Source: Armatimonadota bacterium (GTDB taxonomy: Bacteria; Armatimonadota; Fimbriimonadia; Fimbriimonadales; Fimbriimonadaceae). From it: a DNA stretch of 64,000 nt. The stretch covers positions 248,001 to 312,000 of the forward strand of contig JAEURN010000004.1 in the NCBI GenBank assembly GCA_016789105.1. Reading direction: 5' to 3'. Position numbers and translations under genes: made by a program. Positions 55,577-63,868 of the stretch are shown here, one piece after another (position 1 is the first letter of the stretch; each line of letters begins with the position of its first letter). The notes below the pieces were generated by a model. The model saw only the letters and a program-made list of their open reading frames with translations, had not been told where the DNA came from and did no database searches.

Positions 55577-56236
55577 ATGCGACACGAAATCCTTTTCCAG
55601 CCTGAGTTCGCCGTGGCCAAGATCATGCTCGAACCAGGCGAGGCGATCCGGGCAGAAAGCGGGGCCATGATGAGCATGACGGCAAACATGCACCTGGATT
55701 CCAGCATCACGGGCGGCCTGGGCAAAATGTTTGGGCGGATGCTGACCGGGGAATCGGCCTTTCAATCCACTTACACGGCTCAGAATGGCCCGGGTGAGGT
55801 CTTGCTGGCCCCAAGTCTTCCCGGAGACATTGCCGTGGTCGATGTCAGCCAGCGATCCATGATCGTAACCAGCGGGTGCTTTTTGGCCGGGGACGTGCGG
55901 CTCGACTTCAAAACCCAAACCAGCATGAAAGGGTTTTTTGGCGGGGAAGGCTTGTTCATGACAGAAATCAGTGGTCCGGGCCTGCTTTTGCTCAGCAGCT
56001 ACGGGGCGATCTTGCCGATCGAGTTGGCCCCCGGCCAACCCTACATTGTGGATACCGGCCACTTGGTGGCGTTCCACTCGGGCATGGGTTACAACCTCCG
56101 CAAAGCCACGCGCAGCCTCCTTGGAACGGTCACCAGTGGGGAAGGGATCGTGGCAGAAATGGTCGGCCCGGGCACCGTGTACACGCAGACGCGGACTTTA
56201 AGCGCCTTGGTTGCCATGATGCCATCGCGGGGCTGA
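55577..56236 (+). CDS. AIM24/TIGR00266-family protein
   Basis: 219 residues, all-beta. The order PGEAIRAESGAMMSMTANM, ITGGLGKMFGRMLTGESAF, FLAGDVRLDFKTQTS, GLFMTEISGPG and VDTGHLVAF is diagnostic of the AIM24 family, whose mitochondrial member helps inner-membrane organisation; bacterial function is unknown. The TGA stop overlaps the ATG of the next gene (TGATG). Confidence 0.9.
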   Translation: MRHEILFQPEFAVAKIMLEPGEAIRAESGAMMSMTANMHLDSSITGGLGKMFGRMLTGESAFQSTYTAQNGPGEVLLAPSLPGDIAVVDVSQRSMIVTSGCFLAGDVRLDFKTQTSMKGFFGGEGLFMTEISGPGLLLLSSYGAILPIELAPGQPYIVDTGHLVAFHSGMGYNLRKATRSLLGTVTSGEGIVAEMVGPGTVYTQTRTLSALVAMMPSRG

Positions 56237-56598
56237 TGCTCCGCAAGCCTTACACCACGCTCCGCCAAGCCGGGTTCATGGCCCCTGAGCCTTTGCCATC
56301 GCCGGTGGTTTTGGGGATTTTTGACATTGGCCAGGTTCCCGATGCGGAAATCTGGATGCGCCTGCTGGAACGGCAATTTCCGAATCTCGGCTGGCGGATC
56401 CTTAGTTTCGGAGTGGACTTGGAACTGGCCCTAGCCCCAAGCCGGTTCCGGCGGGTTGTCCCGGGTCGTGCTGATTGGGGTCAACCACGGGAGTTCGCAT
56501 ACTGCGTGTCCGGCGGGCTTTTGATGGCCGGCCCTCCCACTGAAGAAGCGTGGGAGGAATTCGAGGCGGCGGTCAGCCGCCTTGGACGAGCGAGTTAG
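56236..56598 (+). CDS. Hypothetical protein coupled to the AIM24 gene
   Basis: 120 residues, no recognised family. It has mixed alpha/beta blocks (VVLGIFDIGQVPDAEIWMRLLERQFPNLGWRILSFG in pieces) and a C-terminal GPPTEEAWEEFEAAVSRLG helix. ATG 56236 overlaps the upstream stop. The reading frame is open further upstream through the AIM24 gene, but that part is a shadow. Its end overlaps the convergent gene at 56573 by 26 bases. Confidence 0.55.
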   Translation: MLRKPYTTLRQAGFMAPEPLPSPVVLGIFDIGQVPDAEIWMRLLERQFPNLGWRILSFGVDLELALAPSRFRRVVPGRADWGQPREFAYCVSGGLLMAGPPTEEAWEEFEAAVSRLGRAS

Positions 56599-57355
56599 CG
56601 ATGGCCCGGGAACCGGCAGGCGGACTGAACGTGTAGTCCGTCCCGGCAAATTCGTTGCTGTCCACGGAGATGCTCCAGTCGTTCTTCAACGTCACTCCGC
56701 CACGGTTTGCCGATGTCCGACCGGTGATGTTGGTGAGGGAAAGGTATCCCGGGGGGTTTTCGGTGGCGTTGTAAGTCACAGATCGCGTGTTGGGCACCTG
56801 GGAGAGGAATTGGTATGTCTGGTTCGGCACTTCAGAAACGATTTGGCTAACCGGCATCCAAGGCAGCCATTTGTTCGCCGCATAGGCTTGGCCGTTCAGT
56901 GACGCCTCATAGGCCTGTTGTGCCGTTTGGACAAGGATTTGGTCTTCGCCCACGATCAGTTTGCTCAGGGTGCGGAATGTGGCGGTTGCCCGATCGGCGT
57001 AGGCCAATTGGTTATAGGTAAACGAGGAGTAGGAATTCCCGGCCACGGTGTAGTGCCAGATCCGGGCCCCATCCACCGCTGCCCGCCTGACAAGGCTGCC
57101 GTTCCGGTAAGTCCGGTATTCCATCCGGTAATCAAAGGCCCCGGGGTTGGGATCCAAATCCCGAACCACGAGGATCGAAACCAAGTTAGAAACGGTGCCG
57201 TTGTTGTCTTCGGTACCAGCCTTGTAGAGGGTGTAAACGGGTTGGTCGCCAAGGTTTTGCAGGGCGTTGCCCATCATGGATTTTGCCCCTGCCAAATCGG
57301 CCTGTGCAAATGGTGCGGCCAACGCCGCGCAAACCAGGAGAGTGCCCTTCTTCAC
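56573..57355 (-). CDS. Secreted protein of unknown function
   Basis: 260 residues. Sec signal peptide (MKKGTLLVCAALAAPFAQA), then an exported beta-rich domain with RDLDPNPGAFDYRMEYRTYRNG, RIWHYTVAGNSYSSFTYNQ and NRGGVTLKNDWSISVDS. The order (mean structure: lipid- or polymer-binding half-barrel) recalls LolA/DUF2092-like proteins, a guess from style alone. The 3' end overlaps the gene at 56236 on the opposite strand. Confidence 0.65.
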   Translation of the reverse strand: MKKGTLLVCAALAAPFAQADLAGAKSMMGNALQNLGDQPVYTLYKAGTEDNNGTVSNLVSILVVRDLDPNPGAFDYRMEYRTYRNGSLVRRAAVDGARIWHYTVAGNSYSSFTYNQLAYADRATATFRTLSKLIVGEDQILVQTAQQAYEASLNGQAYAANKWLPWMPVSQIVSEVPNQTYQFLSQVPNTRSVTYNATENPPGYLSLTNITGRTSANRGGVTLKNDWSISVDSNEFAGTDYTFSPPAGSRAIANSLVQGG

Positions 57356-57461
57356 GGCTGATTAGACGACGATTCCAGGGTCTAGGTTCCCGTCGGACGG
57401 TTTGCCCCGCGGTATCCTCATCGTCGACAACACGTTCCCATTGTTTGGGAGGGAAAAGCCA

Positions 57462-59321
57462 ATGGCACAAGAAAAGTACGAAGATTCACACCTTTATAAG
57501 TTGCGGCATTCCGCTGCACACCTGATGGCCCAAGCCATCACGGAACTTTATCCCGGCTCCAAGCTGGCAATCGGCCCGCCGATCGAAAATGGTTTTTATT
57601 ACGACATCGACTTTCCGGAGCCGATTAGCGAACATGATCTAGGCAAGATCGAACAGCGGATGCGCGAGTTGGCCAACCTGAACCAACCGATCATTAGGCA
57701 AGTTGCGCCCGACGTCGAATCCGCGCGGAAGGTGATTTTGGAAGAATGCACGCTGGGGCAAGGGGAAGAAACGGCCCTTTACAAACTCCAACTCCTGGAC
57801 GCGATCCCTGCCGGGGAAGAGGTCAGTTTTTACGACCAACAGGCTGTGGACAAACAAGGCAAAACACGGCGGTTCATCGACCTTTGTCGTGGGCCGCATA
57901 TTGAATCGACGGGGGCGATCAAGCATTTCAAACTCATGTCTTTGGCGGGTGCCTATTGGCGTGGCGACGTCAAAAACAAGCAGCTGACACGAATTTATGG
58001 CACGGCTTTCGAAACCAAAGAAGAGCTCGAACTCTATTTGCACAACCTGGAAGAAGCCAAAAAGCGCGATCACCGCAAACTCGGCCGGGAGCTTGGCTTG
58101 TTCATGTTCAGCGAAAAGGTGGGGCAAGGATTGCCGCTGTGGCTGCCCAAAGGAGCGATGCTACGCGATGTCCTCAGCGACTTCCTCAAAATGGAACAAG
58201 CCCGTCGCGGTTACCAAGGGGTGGTGACCCCGAACATCGCCAGCAAGCGGCTTTATGAGAAATCGGGGCACATTCTCACCTACCGCGAAAAGATGTTCCC
58301 GTTTATGGAAGATGAGGAGAAAGAGACATTCATCCTAAAGCCGATGAACTGTCCGTTCCACATTGAAATATATAGCTCTGCGCTAAGAAGTTATCGCGAT
58401 CTGCCGGTTCGGCTTGCTGAATTCGGGACGGTTTACCGATATGAGCAGAGCGGCGAGCTTGCCGGAATGCTCAGGGTGCGCGGGTTCACACAGGATGACG
58501 CCCACTTGTTTGTCCGCCCGGATCAATTGCTCGACGAGTTCAAGGGCGTCGTCGATCTGATGATGGTCGTGTTGGCCAAGCTGGGATTGACCGACTACCG
58601 GGTGAGGGTTGGGACTCGCGACGTCGAAAATGCCAAATATGTCGGTCATGACGAAAACTGGCAACTGAGCGAAGCGGCCATCATGCAAGCGTGCGACGAA
58701 CTCGGCTTAGAATATGAGGTTTCTCCGGGAGATGCCGCCTTTTATGGCCCAAAACTCGACCTGATTATCAAAGACGCTCTGGGCCGGGAGTGGCAGATGG
58801 GGACTGTGCAGGTGGATTACAACTTGCCAGAGCGGTTTGAGTTGGAATACATCGGCGAAGACAGCAAACCCCACCGGCCGATTATGATCCACCGGGCGCC
58901 GTTTGGCAGTTTGGAACGGATGATCGGGTTGTTGACGGAACAGTATGCCGGTGCGTTCCCATTTTGGCTGGCCCCAGTGCAAGTTGCCGTTTTGCCCATC
59001 GCCGACCGGCATGTCGGTTATGCCAAGCACATCGCCTCGCAGTTGCAAGGATATGCAAGCAAATTAGTGGCCGAAGGCGATCAAGTCCCGTTTGAACCGG
59101 CGGAAATCCCCTCGCCCGGGCTCCGGGTGGAGATTGATGCCAGCCGGCAAACCCTAGGAAAGAAAATTCGCGAGTCCCAGAGGCTCAAAATCCCCTACAT
59201 GCTGATCATCGGCGACAATGATGCCGAAGCGGGCACGGTTGGGGTCCGGAACCGGGAAGAGGGTGACTTGGGGGCCATGGATTTGGGCACATTTGCGCGG
59301 CTTGCCGAAGAAAAACAGTAA
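57462..59321 (+). CDS. thrS: Threonyl-tRNA synthetase lacking the TGS domain
   Basis: Charges tRNA-Thr. 619 residues: the protein begins directly with the editing domain (HSAAHLMAQA and CRGPH), then the class II core with MNCPFHIEIY (zinc Cys), TQDDAHLFV (zinc His), MIHRAPFGSLERMIGLL (zinc His and motif 3) and the anticodon-binding domain (VAVLPIADRHVGYA). The ~60-residue N-terminal TGS domain of E. coli ThrS is absent. ATG 57462 has a strong ribosome-binding site GGGAGGG at 57447-57453, and the frame above it does not encode a TGS domain. Confidence 0.95.
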   Translation: MAQEKYEDSHLYKLRHSAAHLMAQAITELYPGSKLAIGPPIENGFYYDIDFPEPISEHDLGKIEQRMRELANLNQPIIRQVAPDVESARKVILEECTLGQGEETALYKLQLLDAIPAGEEVSFYDQQAVDKQGKTRRFIDLCRGPHIESTGAIKHFKLMSLAGAYWRGDVKNKQLTRIYGTAFETKEELELYLHNLEEAKKRDHRKLGRELGLFMFSEKVGQGLPLWLPKGAMLRDVLSDFLKMEQARRGYQGVVTPNIASKRLYEKSGHILTYREKMFPFMEDEEKETFILKPMNCPFHIEIYSSALRSYRDLPVRLAEFGTVYRYEQSGELAGMLRVRGFTQDDAHLFVRPDQLLDEFKGVVDLMMVVLAKLGLTDYRVRVGTRDVENAKYVGHDENWQLSEAAIMQACDELGLEYEVSPGDAAFYGPKLDLIIKDALGREWQMGTVQVDYNLPERFELEYIGEDSKPHRPIMIHRAPFGSLERMIGLLTEQYAGAFPFWLAPVQVAVLPIADRHVGYAKHIASQLQGYASKLVAEGDQVPFEPAEIPSPGLRVEIDASRQTLGKKIRESQRLKIPYMLIIGDNDAEAGTVGVRNREEGDLGAMDLGTFARLAEEKQ

Positions 59322-59383
59322 TCATTTCAAAGTCATGAGGGGATTGGGCGGGAATTGTGGAACAACCCTTGCAGGTTGACCTT

Positions 59384-59728
59384 ATGCGTCGTCGTCGAGC
59401 CTTCACCCTTGTAGAAATCATGATCGTGGTGATGATCATTGGGATCATCCTGATGATTGCCGTCCCGAGCTGGATGCGGATCCGGGAAAAGACGCAGATC
59501 ACCTCCTGCATGGAGAACCTTCGGGTGATCAACGAAGCCAAAGCCCACTGGGGCATGGAGAACAATATGGGCTCAAACGACACGCCGACCGAGGCCGACC
59601 TGGCACCGGTCTATCTGAAGAAGTACCCCAAGTGCCCTGGCAGCGGAACTTATACGATCGGCGACATTAGCACTGAGGCCAGTTGCAGCGTCCATGGGAC
59701 GCGGTCGGTTCCGATCGGCACGCCTTAA
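59384..59728 (+). CDS. Type IV prepilin / pseudopilin-like protein
   Basis: 114 residues. The class III signal RRRRAFTLVEIMIVVMIIG, with Glu at mature position 5, is cleaved by prepilin peptidase after the Ala or before Phe. The C-terminus has YPKCPGSGTYTIGDI and ASCSVHG, a Cys-paired ending usual for small pseudopilins. It may be a minor pilin of a type II secretion or competence apparatus. ATG 59384 is preferred over GTG 59357. Confidence 0.85.
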   Translation: MRRRRAFTLVEIMIVVMIIGIILMIAVPSWMRIREKTQITSCMENLRVINEAKAHWGMENNMGSNDTPTEADLAPVYLKKYPKCPGSGTYTIGDISTEASCSVHGTRSVPIGTP

Positions 59729-59731
59729 CGA

Positions 59732-60919
59732 CTATTCGTGGCGGAGGCACTCAACCGGGTGCATCCGCGAGGCCTTAGCGGCGGGCGCGACCCCGAACAG
59801 AATCCCCAACCCCACTCCAGTTGCCAAAGTCATGGCGACTGTGCCCCCGGTCAGTAGCGGCTTGATGGAGGTTGTGGCCGCAATGGCGTAAATGGTGGCG
59901 GCACTAACCGCGAGCCCCATCAGGACTCCGGCAAGGCCGATGAGGGCGCTTTCAAGGAGGAACTGCCGGAAAATTGCACGACGGCTGGCCCCGACCGCGA
60001 GCCGGACTCCGATCTCCCTGGTTCGCTCGCCAACGGACATCAGCATGACCGTCATGATGCCGAGCCCACCGACGGCAAGGGCAATCGAAGTCAGCCCCAC
60101 AACCAAAGTCCCCAAGATCCCCAACACATCAAAAACAAGCTTGAGCAAATCTTCTTGGGTCAGCACGGAAAACTGCGAATCCTGGAGCCGCCTCCCCAGA
60201 ACCTGCTTGATTTTGGGAAGGAGCAATTTAGGATCCACACTGTTGTCGATCTGCACCATGATCCGGTCGATCTGGACATTTTGTTGGGTGGATTGGATGT
60301 AGGGGAGCGGGATATAGACGACATTGACCAAGCTGAATGCCGAGAACGGGCTGGATTCTGAGTGCTGGTCTTGGATGACGCCGACCACTCGGTAGGGCTC
60401 TCCGTTGACGGTGACGTTTTTGCCGACCGCCGACGAATTGGGAAAAAGCTCATCGGCGGCGATCGAACCGATCACGCAGAACCGGCCCTTGGCTTCTTGC
60501 GGAGTGAAGTACCGTCCTTCTTTGAGTTTGCCGGGTTGCATCCCCAGCCATTCCGGGGTTGCGGCGATGATGACTGGATAGGCTTCCAGCTTTTCCGCTT
60601 GGATTCCTCCGCCGGCAAAGCTGAGTTGGGCCACGTGCTTGACGCCATCCAAGCGGGCGATTTCGTCGGCTGATTGGGGGGTGAGGAACGATTTGCCGCC
60701 GATATTGGGGTTGAACGAACCGAGGTCTATCCGCCCTGGCACCACGATGAGCAGGTCGGCCCCCAGCCCATCGATTTGACCCGTGATGTCCTTTTGCACG
60801 CCAAGGCCGATGCTGACAAGGAGCAGAATGGCAATGGAGGCGACGGCAACCCCGACTGTGCTGAGTAACGATCCGCGGATGTTTTCGAACAGGGACTGGA
60901 TCGCATCGCGGAAGGCCAT
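59732..60919 (-). CDS. ABC transporter permease, MacB-like
   Basis: 395 residues: N-terminal membrane helix (about 20-42), a large periplasmic MacB-PCD domain (SADEIARLDGVKHVAQLSF, GRYFTPQEAKGRFCVIGSIAADELFP, VNGEPYRVVGVIQDQ) and three C-terminal helices with the FtsX block VGERTREIGVRLAVGASRRAIFRQFLLES and the ending HPVECLRHE. Such permeases act mechanically with a MacB-type ATPase; the ATPase gene is not adjacent here. Convergent with the prepilin gene, 3 bases apart. Confidence 0.9.
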   Translation of the reverse strand: MAFRDAIQSLFENIRGSLLSTVGVAVASIAILLLVSIGLGVQKDITGQIDGLGADLLIVVPGRIDLGSFNPNIGGKSFLTPQSADEIARLDGVKHVAQLSFAGGGIQAEKLEAYPVIIAATPEWLGMQPGKLKEGRYFTPQEAKGRFCVIGSIAADELFPNSSAVGKNVTVNGEPYRVVGVIQDQHSESSPFSAFSLVNVVYIPLPYIQSTQQNVQIDRIMVQIDNSVDPKLLLPKIKQVLGRRLQDSQFSVLTQEDLLKLVFDVLGILGTLVVGLTSIALAVGGLGIMTVMLMSVGERTREIGVRLAVGASRRAIFRQFLLESALIGLAGVLMGLAVSAATIYAIAATTSIKPLLTGGTVAMTLATGVGLGILFGVAPAAKASRMHPVECLRHE

Positions 60920-60967
60920 TGGCGAAACGTTCCTACGTCCGGATGGGATGGGGAATCGGCACGCGGG

Positions 60968-61159
60968 TTACTTGATCGCCATATCTTTGGCAGTTGCGCC
61001 GGCCGCCTTGCGGCGTTCCATGGAGGCAGGGTTGGTATTTTTTGGTGTCTTCTTGACGATTTCGGCGTCGCCTTGCGTGGGTTGGGGCTCCGAATTGCAA
61101 GCGGCAAGGGCGAATCCGGCAAAGACCACCCCGGCGAGGAGGAAGAAGGGGAGTTTCAT
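60968..61159 (-). CDS. Micro-lipoprotein, copy 2
   Basis: 63 residues: signal peptide MKLPFFLLAGVVFAGFALAAC with the lipobox Cys at residue 21, then a hydrophilic tail with SEPQPTQGDAEIVKKTPK and RRKAAGATAKD. It matches the neighbouring copy at 61250 in the same order (SEP-PT-GDA-K-PK-AAG). ATG 61159 lies 7 bases after TATAAT; ATG 61168 overlaps that box and is rejected. It is upstream of the ABC permease on the same strand. Confidence 0.7.
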   Translation of the reverse strand: MKLPFFLLAGVVFAGFALAACNSEPQPTQGDAEIVKKTPKNTNPASMERRKAAGATAKDMAIK

Positions 61160-61166
61160 GGATTTC

Positions 61167-61172
61167 ATTATA
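61167..61172 (-). promoter_or_regulatory. -10 box TATAAT, leaderless start at 61159
   Basis: Minus strand: perfect TATAAT, 7 bases, ATG 61159. It also shows that this gene is transcribed apart from the copy beyond the terminator at 61196. Confidence 0.6.
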
Positions 61173-61195
61173 TGGCCGGTTGGCTTAAAAAGAGA

Positions 61196-61227
61196 AAAGG
61201 GCCGGACGGAAGTCCGTCCGGCCCTTT
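61196..61227 (-). terminator. Terminator between the two micro-lipoprotein genes
   Basis: A perfect 14-bp stem (61196-61209 with 61214-61227) with loop AAGT; on the minus strand TCTCTTTTT follows. Confidence 0.9.
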
Positions 61228-61249
61228 CAGCTTAGCTCACGCCAAGCAG

Positions 61250-61474
61250 TTACTTGCCGTCTGATGGCGGAGGCTCGAGCGTCATCGGCTCAGAGCTTGC
61301 CTTGGTTCCGGCAGCGTCGCGTTGACCAGCGGCCGCAGGGGCTTCACCCTTGGGCATATCTTTGGTCACAGCGGCATCGCCTTCAGTCGGAGCGGGTTCC
61401 GAGGAACCGCACCCAGCGAGGAAAGCCGAGCAGGCGAAGATCGTTGCGATTCCGACCAGCCAGACGTTCCTCAC
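61250..61474 (-). CDS. Micro-lipoprotein, copy 1
   Basis: 74 residues: signal peptide with lipobox LAGC (Cys22), then GSSEPAPTEGDAAVTKDMPK and a flexible Ala/Pro-rich tail ending in MTLEPPPSDGK. It is a paralogue of the gene at 60968. GTG 61474 starts 1 base after the stop of the large prepilin gene, so the two are co-transcribed. No globular domain is expected; it may be a small envelope-anchored partner of the pilin-like protein. Function unknown. Confidence 0.7.
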   Translation of the reverse strand: MRNVWLVGIATIFACSAFLAGCGSSEPAPTEGDAAVTKDMPKGEAPAAAGQRDAAGTKASSEPMTLEPPPSDGK

Positions 61475-61475
61475 G

Positions 61476-62390
61476 TTAGTACCACACCTCTTCGAACGGA
61501 GCGGTCGGGACGGTGCCGTCCCAGTCCGGGGTGAAGGAGTAGATGTGGCAGTAGTACTGGTCGTACCAGCCGCCACCCGGGCGGGCCGCGCTGTCGTAGC
61601 GGGTCCACGGGTCGTTGCGGAAGTCAGATGCGCCGTTCAGCGTCATGCCGAGCCGTTTGAACTTGGCGGAGCTGTCAGCGTAGACGTAGTTTTCACCGTT
61701 GCCAAAGACGTGGTGCGAACCGAATTGGCTTTGGCCGTTGGCACCACCGAAGATGATGACGACGGTCCATTGGCCGTTGGCGCTGCTACAGGTCGGCGTG
61801 GCCGGCACGTAGTTACACGTCAGGTTGGTGGCGGTGGCGCAGTAGAGGGCCGGGCTGGTGATGGTGGCACCCTTGAAGTTCAGGTTGCCCCAGTAGCTGT
61901 GCCACATCGGCGTGTTGCTCACGCGGTTGATGGCCGTGTTGCTGTAGCCGGCGAGGAGGCCGTTGTAGGTGTAGCCGACGGTTGCCGGTTCCTTCAAGAA
62001 CGTACCGGTGTAGACGTTGCGGATTTGACCGTCGATAGCCGTCATTTGGTAGTTCTTGCGGTACGGGTTGGTGGCGTTGACCGGGGTGGCGTTCATGAAC
62101 GACAGCCAAGCGGCGTTGGTGGAGCGGAGGTCGCCCGGAACGTCGTGGTAGTAGTTCAAGCACCAACCGGTTGCGCAGCCAGCATAGTAGCCGTAACCTT
62201 GCGGGAACAGGTCGTCGTAGTCGCTGAGGTAGATGACGGTCGCCGTCCCCATTTGCTTGATTTCAGCCAAGCTCTTCGCTTTCTTTGCAGCCACTTTGGC
62301 TTGAGCGAAAACGGGGAACAAGATGGCGGCCAGGATTGCGATGATGGCAATGACCACCAGCAGTTCAATCAATGTAAAGGCACGCTTCAT
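61476..62390 (-). CDS. Large prepilin-like exported protein (DUF1559-style)
   Basis: 304 residues. Class III signal MKRAFTLIELLVVIAIIAIL with Glu5, followed by FPVFAQAKVAAKKAKSLAEIKQMG, the pattern common in Armatimonadota and Planctomycetota prepilins. The rest is a Tyr/Asn/Trp-rich extracellular domain with four Cys and the late block FGSHHVFGNGENYVYADSSAKF, resembling the H-x9-DG ending (here H-x9-D). Strong ribosome-binding site GGAGGAAGGA precedes ATG 62390. It leads an operon with the micro-lipoprotein at 61250. Confidence 0.85.
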   Translation of the reverse strand: MKRAFTLIELLVVIAIIAILAAILFPVFAQAKVAAKKAKSLAEIKQMGTATVIYLSDYDDLFPQGYGYYAGCATGWCLNYYHDVPGDLRSTNAAWLSFMNATPVNATNPYRKNYQMTAIDGQIRNVYTGTFLKEPATVGYTYNGLLAGYSNTAINRVSNTPMWHSYWGNLNFKGATITSPALYCATATNLTCNYVPATPTCSSANGQWTVVIIFGGANGQSQFGSHHVFGNGENYVYADSSAKFKRLGMTLNGASDFRNDPWTRYDSAARPGGGWYDQYYCHIYSFTPDWDGTVPTAPFEEVWY

Positions 62391-62432
62391 AAGTTCTTCC
62401 TTCCTCCATGAAAGGTTCGTGGAGTTGAAGTG

Positions 62433-62462
62433 AGTATATGCCAAGGAACAGCCGGAATCCAA
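62433..62462 (-). promoter_or_regulatory. Promoter of the large prepilin gene, with -35 and -10
   Basis: Minus strand: TTGGAT (62457-62462), 18-base spacer, TATACT (62433-62438), then a leader of about 35 bases with a strong ribosome-binding site. It is one of the few promoters here with a recognisable -35. Confidence 0.55.
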
Positions 62463-62533
62463 GGATTTTTTAGAATAGGGAACAGAAAATCCAGGTTCAC
62501 CGCAGGTCTGGGCTAGGACCTTAGGAATTCAAG

Positions 62534-62551
62534 ATAGGTCTTTAGACCTAT
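62534..62551 (-). terminator. Palindrome after the helicase gene
   Basis: ATAGGTCT (62534-62541) pairs with AGACCTAT (62544-62551), directly abutting the helicase stop. The T run is weak, so it may be a terminator or a binding site. Confidence 0.45.
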
Positions 62552-63855
62552 TAGGAGAGTAGGCCGGCTCTCTGGGCAAAATCCAAGGCGTGCGGATTGA
62601 CGATGAGGTCGCGTTCGTTAACCGGCCTGGTGAGGGAAAGCCCGGCCAAGGTGCGGCACCGGGACAGTGCAACATACACTTGGCCGTGGCTGAATGCGGG
62701 CCTGTCCAGGTCGATATGGATCCGGTCGAACGTGAGCCCCTGTGATTTGTGGATCGTCACCGCCCACGCCAGTTTGAGAGGGAGCTGAGTGAAACTGCCG
62801 ATGGGTTCGGTCACGATTTGGTTCCGGAGCCGATCCCAGCCGTAGCGGCTCTTCTCCCAAACCTCAGGATTGACTTCTACGACGGCCCCTCCTTCATCGA
62901 GTTGGACTTGGGCGGAAAATTCGTCGGTCCCGACCACGGTTCCCAATGATCCGTTGACCCACTCTTTGCCATTTTTGACGAACATCACCCGGGCCCCAGG
63001 TTTCAGCCGCAAGTTTTCATCGGCTGGGAGTTCACGCCCAAAGTTGCCCTCGACCTTGGCGGGATAGTGCCTCTCGGGGTAGGGCAGTTCCATCAGGTGC
63101 CGGTTGTTGATTAGGTTGGCGCGGGCATTGGTAACGGTGAGGGTCAAGGTTGCTCCTTCGGCAGGTTCGCCGACCCTCTCGTTGATTAGATGGACTTCTT
63201 GCGGGTCGCCAGACCGGATTTGGTCAAGGATGTAGAGGAAATCCGGGTCGTTGGCTTGCCGATGGACTGTTTTGAGTTCGATGACGTCGATTCCGACATC
63301 TTTGACTACCCTGGAATCAAAGAAGAACGGGCTGTTGAAATGGTGGGCCAGGAATTCTTGTTCGGCCGGTCCCCCGACCACCGGTTCCAGTTGCCAGATG
63401 TCTCCAAAGGCCACGATCGGCACGCCGCCGAACGCGTATCCCGATTTCCGGTTCCGCATCAAGGAGAGGTGGATGGCGTCCATCAGGTCGGCGCGCACCA
63501 TGCTCACCTCGTCCAAAAAGACCATTTGGAGGCTGTTGATGAGACGGCTTTTGGGTTGGCCGCCCCGGAACACAGGAATCTCGGCCGTTTCCGGATCCAT
63601 GGGCCCCAGGGGAAAGTTGAAGAAGCTGTGGATGGTTTGGCCGCCGGCATTGAGGGCAGCGATGCCGGTCGGGGCTAGGGTGACGCCCTTGAGCTGGAGG
63701 TTGGCCCGGAGGTGCCGGAGCAGGGTGGATTTGCCGGTTCCCGCCCGCCCTGTGACAAAGACCAGCCTCCCACCGACGAGCGACCCTTCGATTTGGCGGT
63801 AGGCGGAAAGCTGTTCTTCTGAAAGTTGGATTTCTCCCGGGAGGATGGGGGACAT
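62551..63855 (-). CDS. Pif1/RecD-like superfamily 1 helicase
   Basis: 434 residues. Walker A GRAGTGKST (Lys42), PTGIAALNAGGQTIHSFF, Walker B MVFLDEVSMV (Asp115-Glu116), FGDIWQLEPVVG, a long insert with NGSLGTVVG, and the closing TIHKSQGLTFDRIHIDL and QVYVALSRCRTLAGL. These are the motifs of Pif1-type 5'-3' helicases, which act in recombination, replication through structures, or plasmid biology. ATG 63855 is chosen; the frame is open for 35 codons more but those overlap the next gene. Confidence 0.9.
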   Translation of the reverse strand: MSPILPGEIQLSEEQLSAYRQIEGSLVGGRLVFVTGRAGTGKSTLLRHLRANLQLKGVTLAPTGIAALNAGGQTIHSFFNFPLGPMDPETAEIPVFRGGQPKSRLINSLQMVFLDEVSMVRADLMDAIHLSLMRNRKSGYAFGGVPIVAFGDIWQLEPVVGGPAEQEFLAHHFNSPFFFDSRVVKDVGIDVIELKTVHRQANDPDFLYILDQIRSGDPQEVHLINERVGEPAEGATLTLTVTNARANLINNRHLMELPYPERHYPAKVEGNFGRELPADENLRLKPGARVMFVKNGKEWVNGSLGTVVGTDEFSAQVQLDEGGAVVEVNPEVWEKSRYGWDRLRNQIVTEPIGSFTQLPLKLAWAVTIHKSQGLTFDRIHIDLDRPAFSHGQVYVALSRCRTLAGLSLTRPVNERDLIVNPHALDFAQRAGLLS

Positions 63856-63868
63856 CGGCTGGGCCAGG

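Noticed and set aside
61157-61168. ATG 61168 as start of the micro-lipoprotein
   Set aside because: It overlaps the TATAAT box; ATG 61159 gives a better signal peptide and leaderless spacing.
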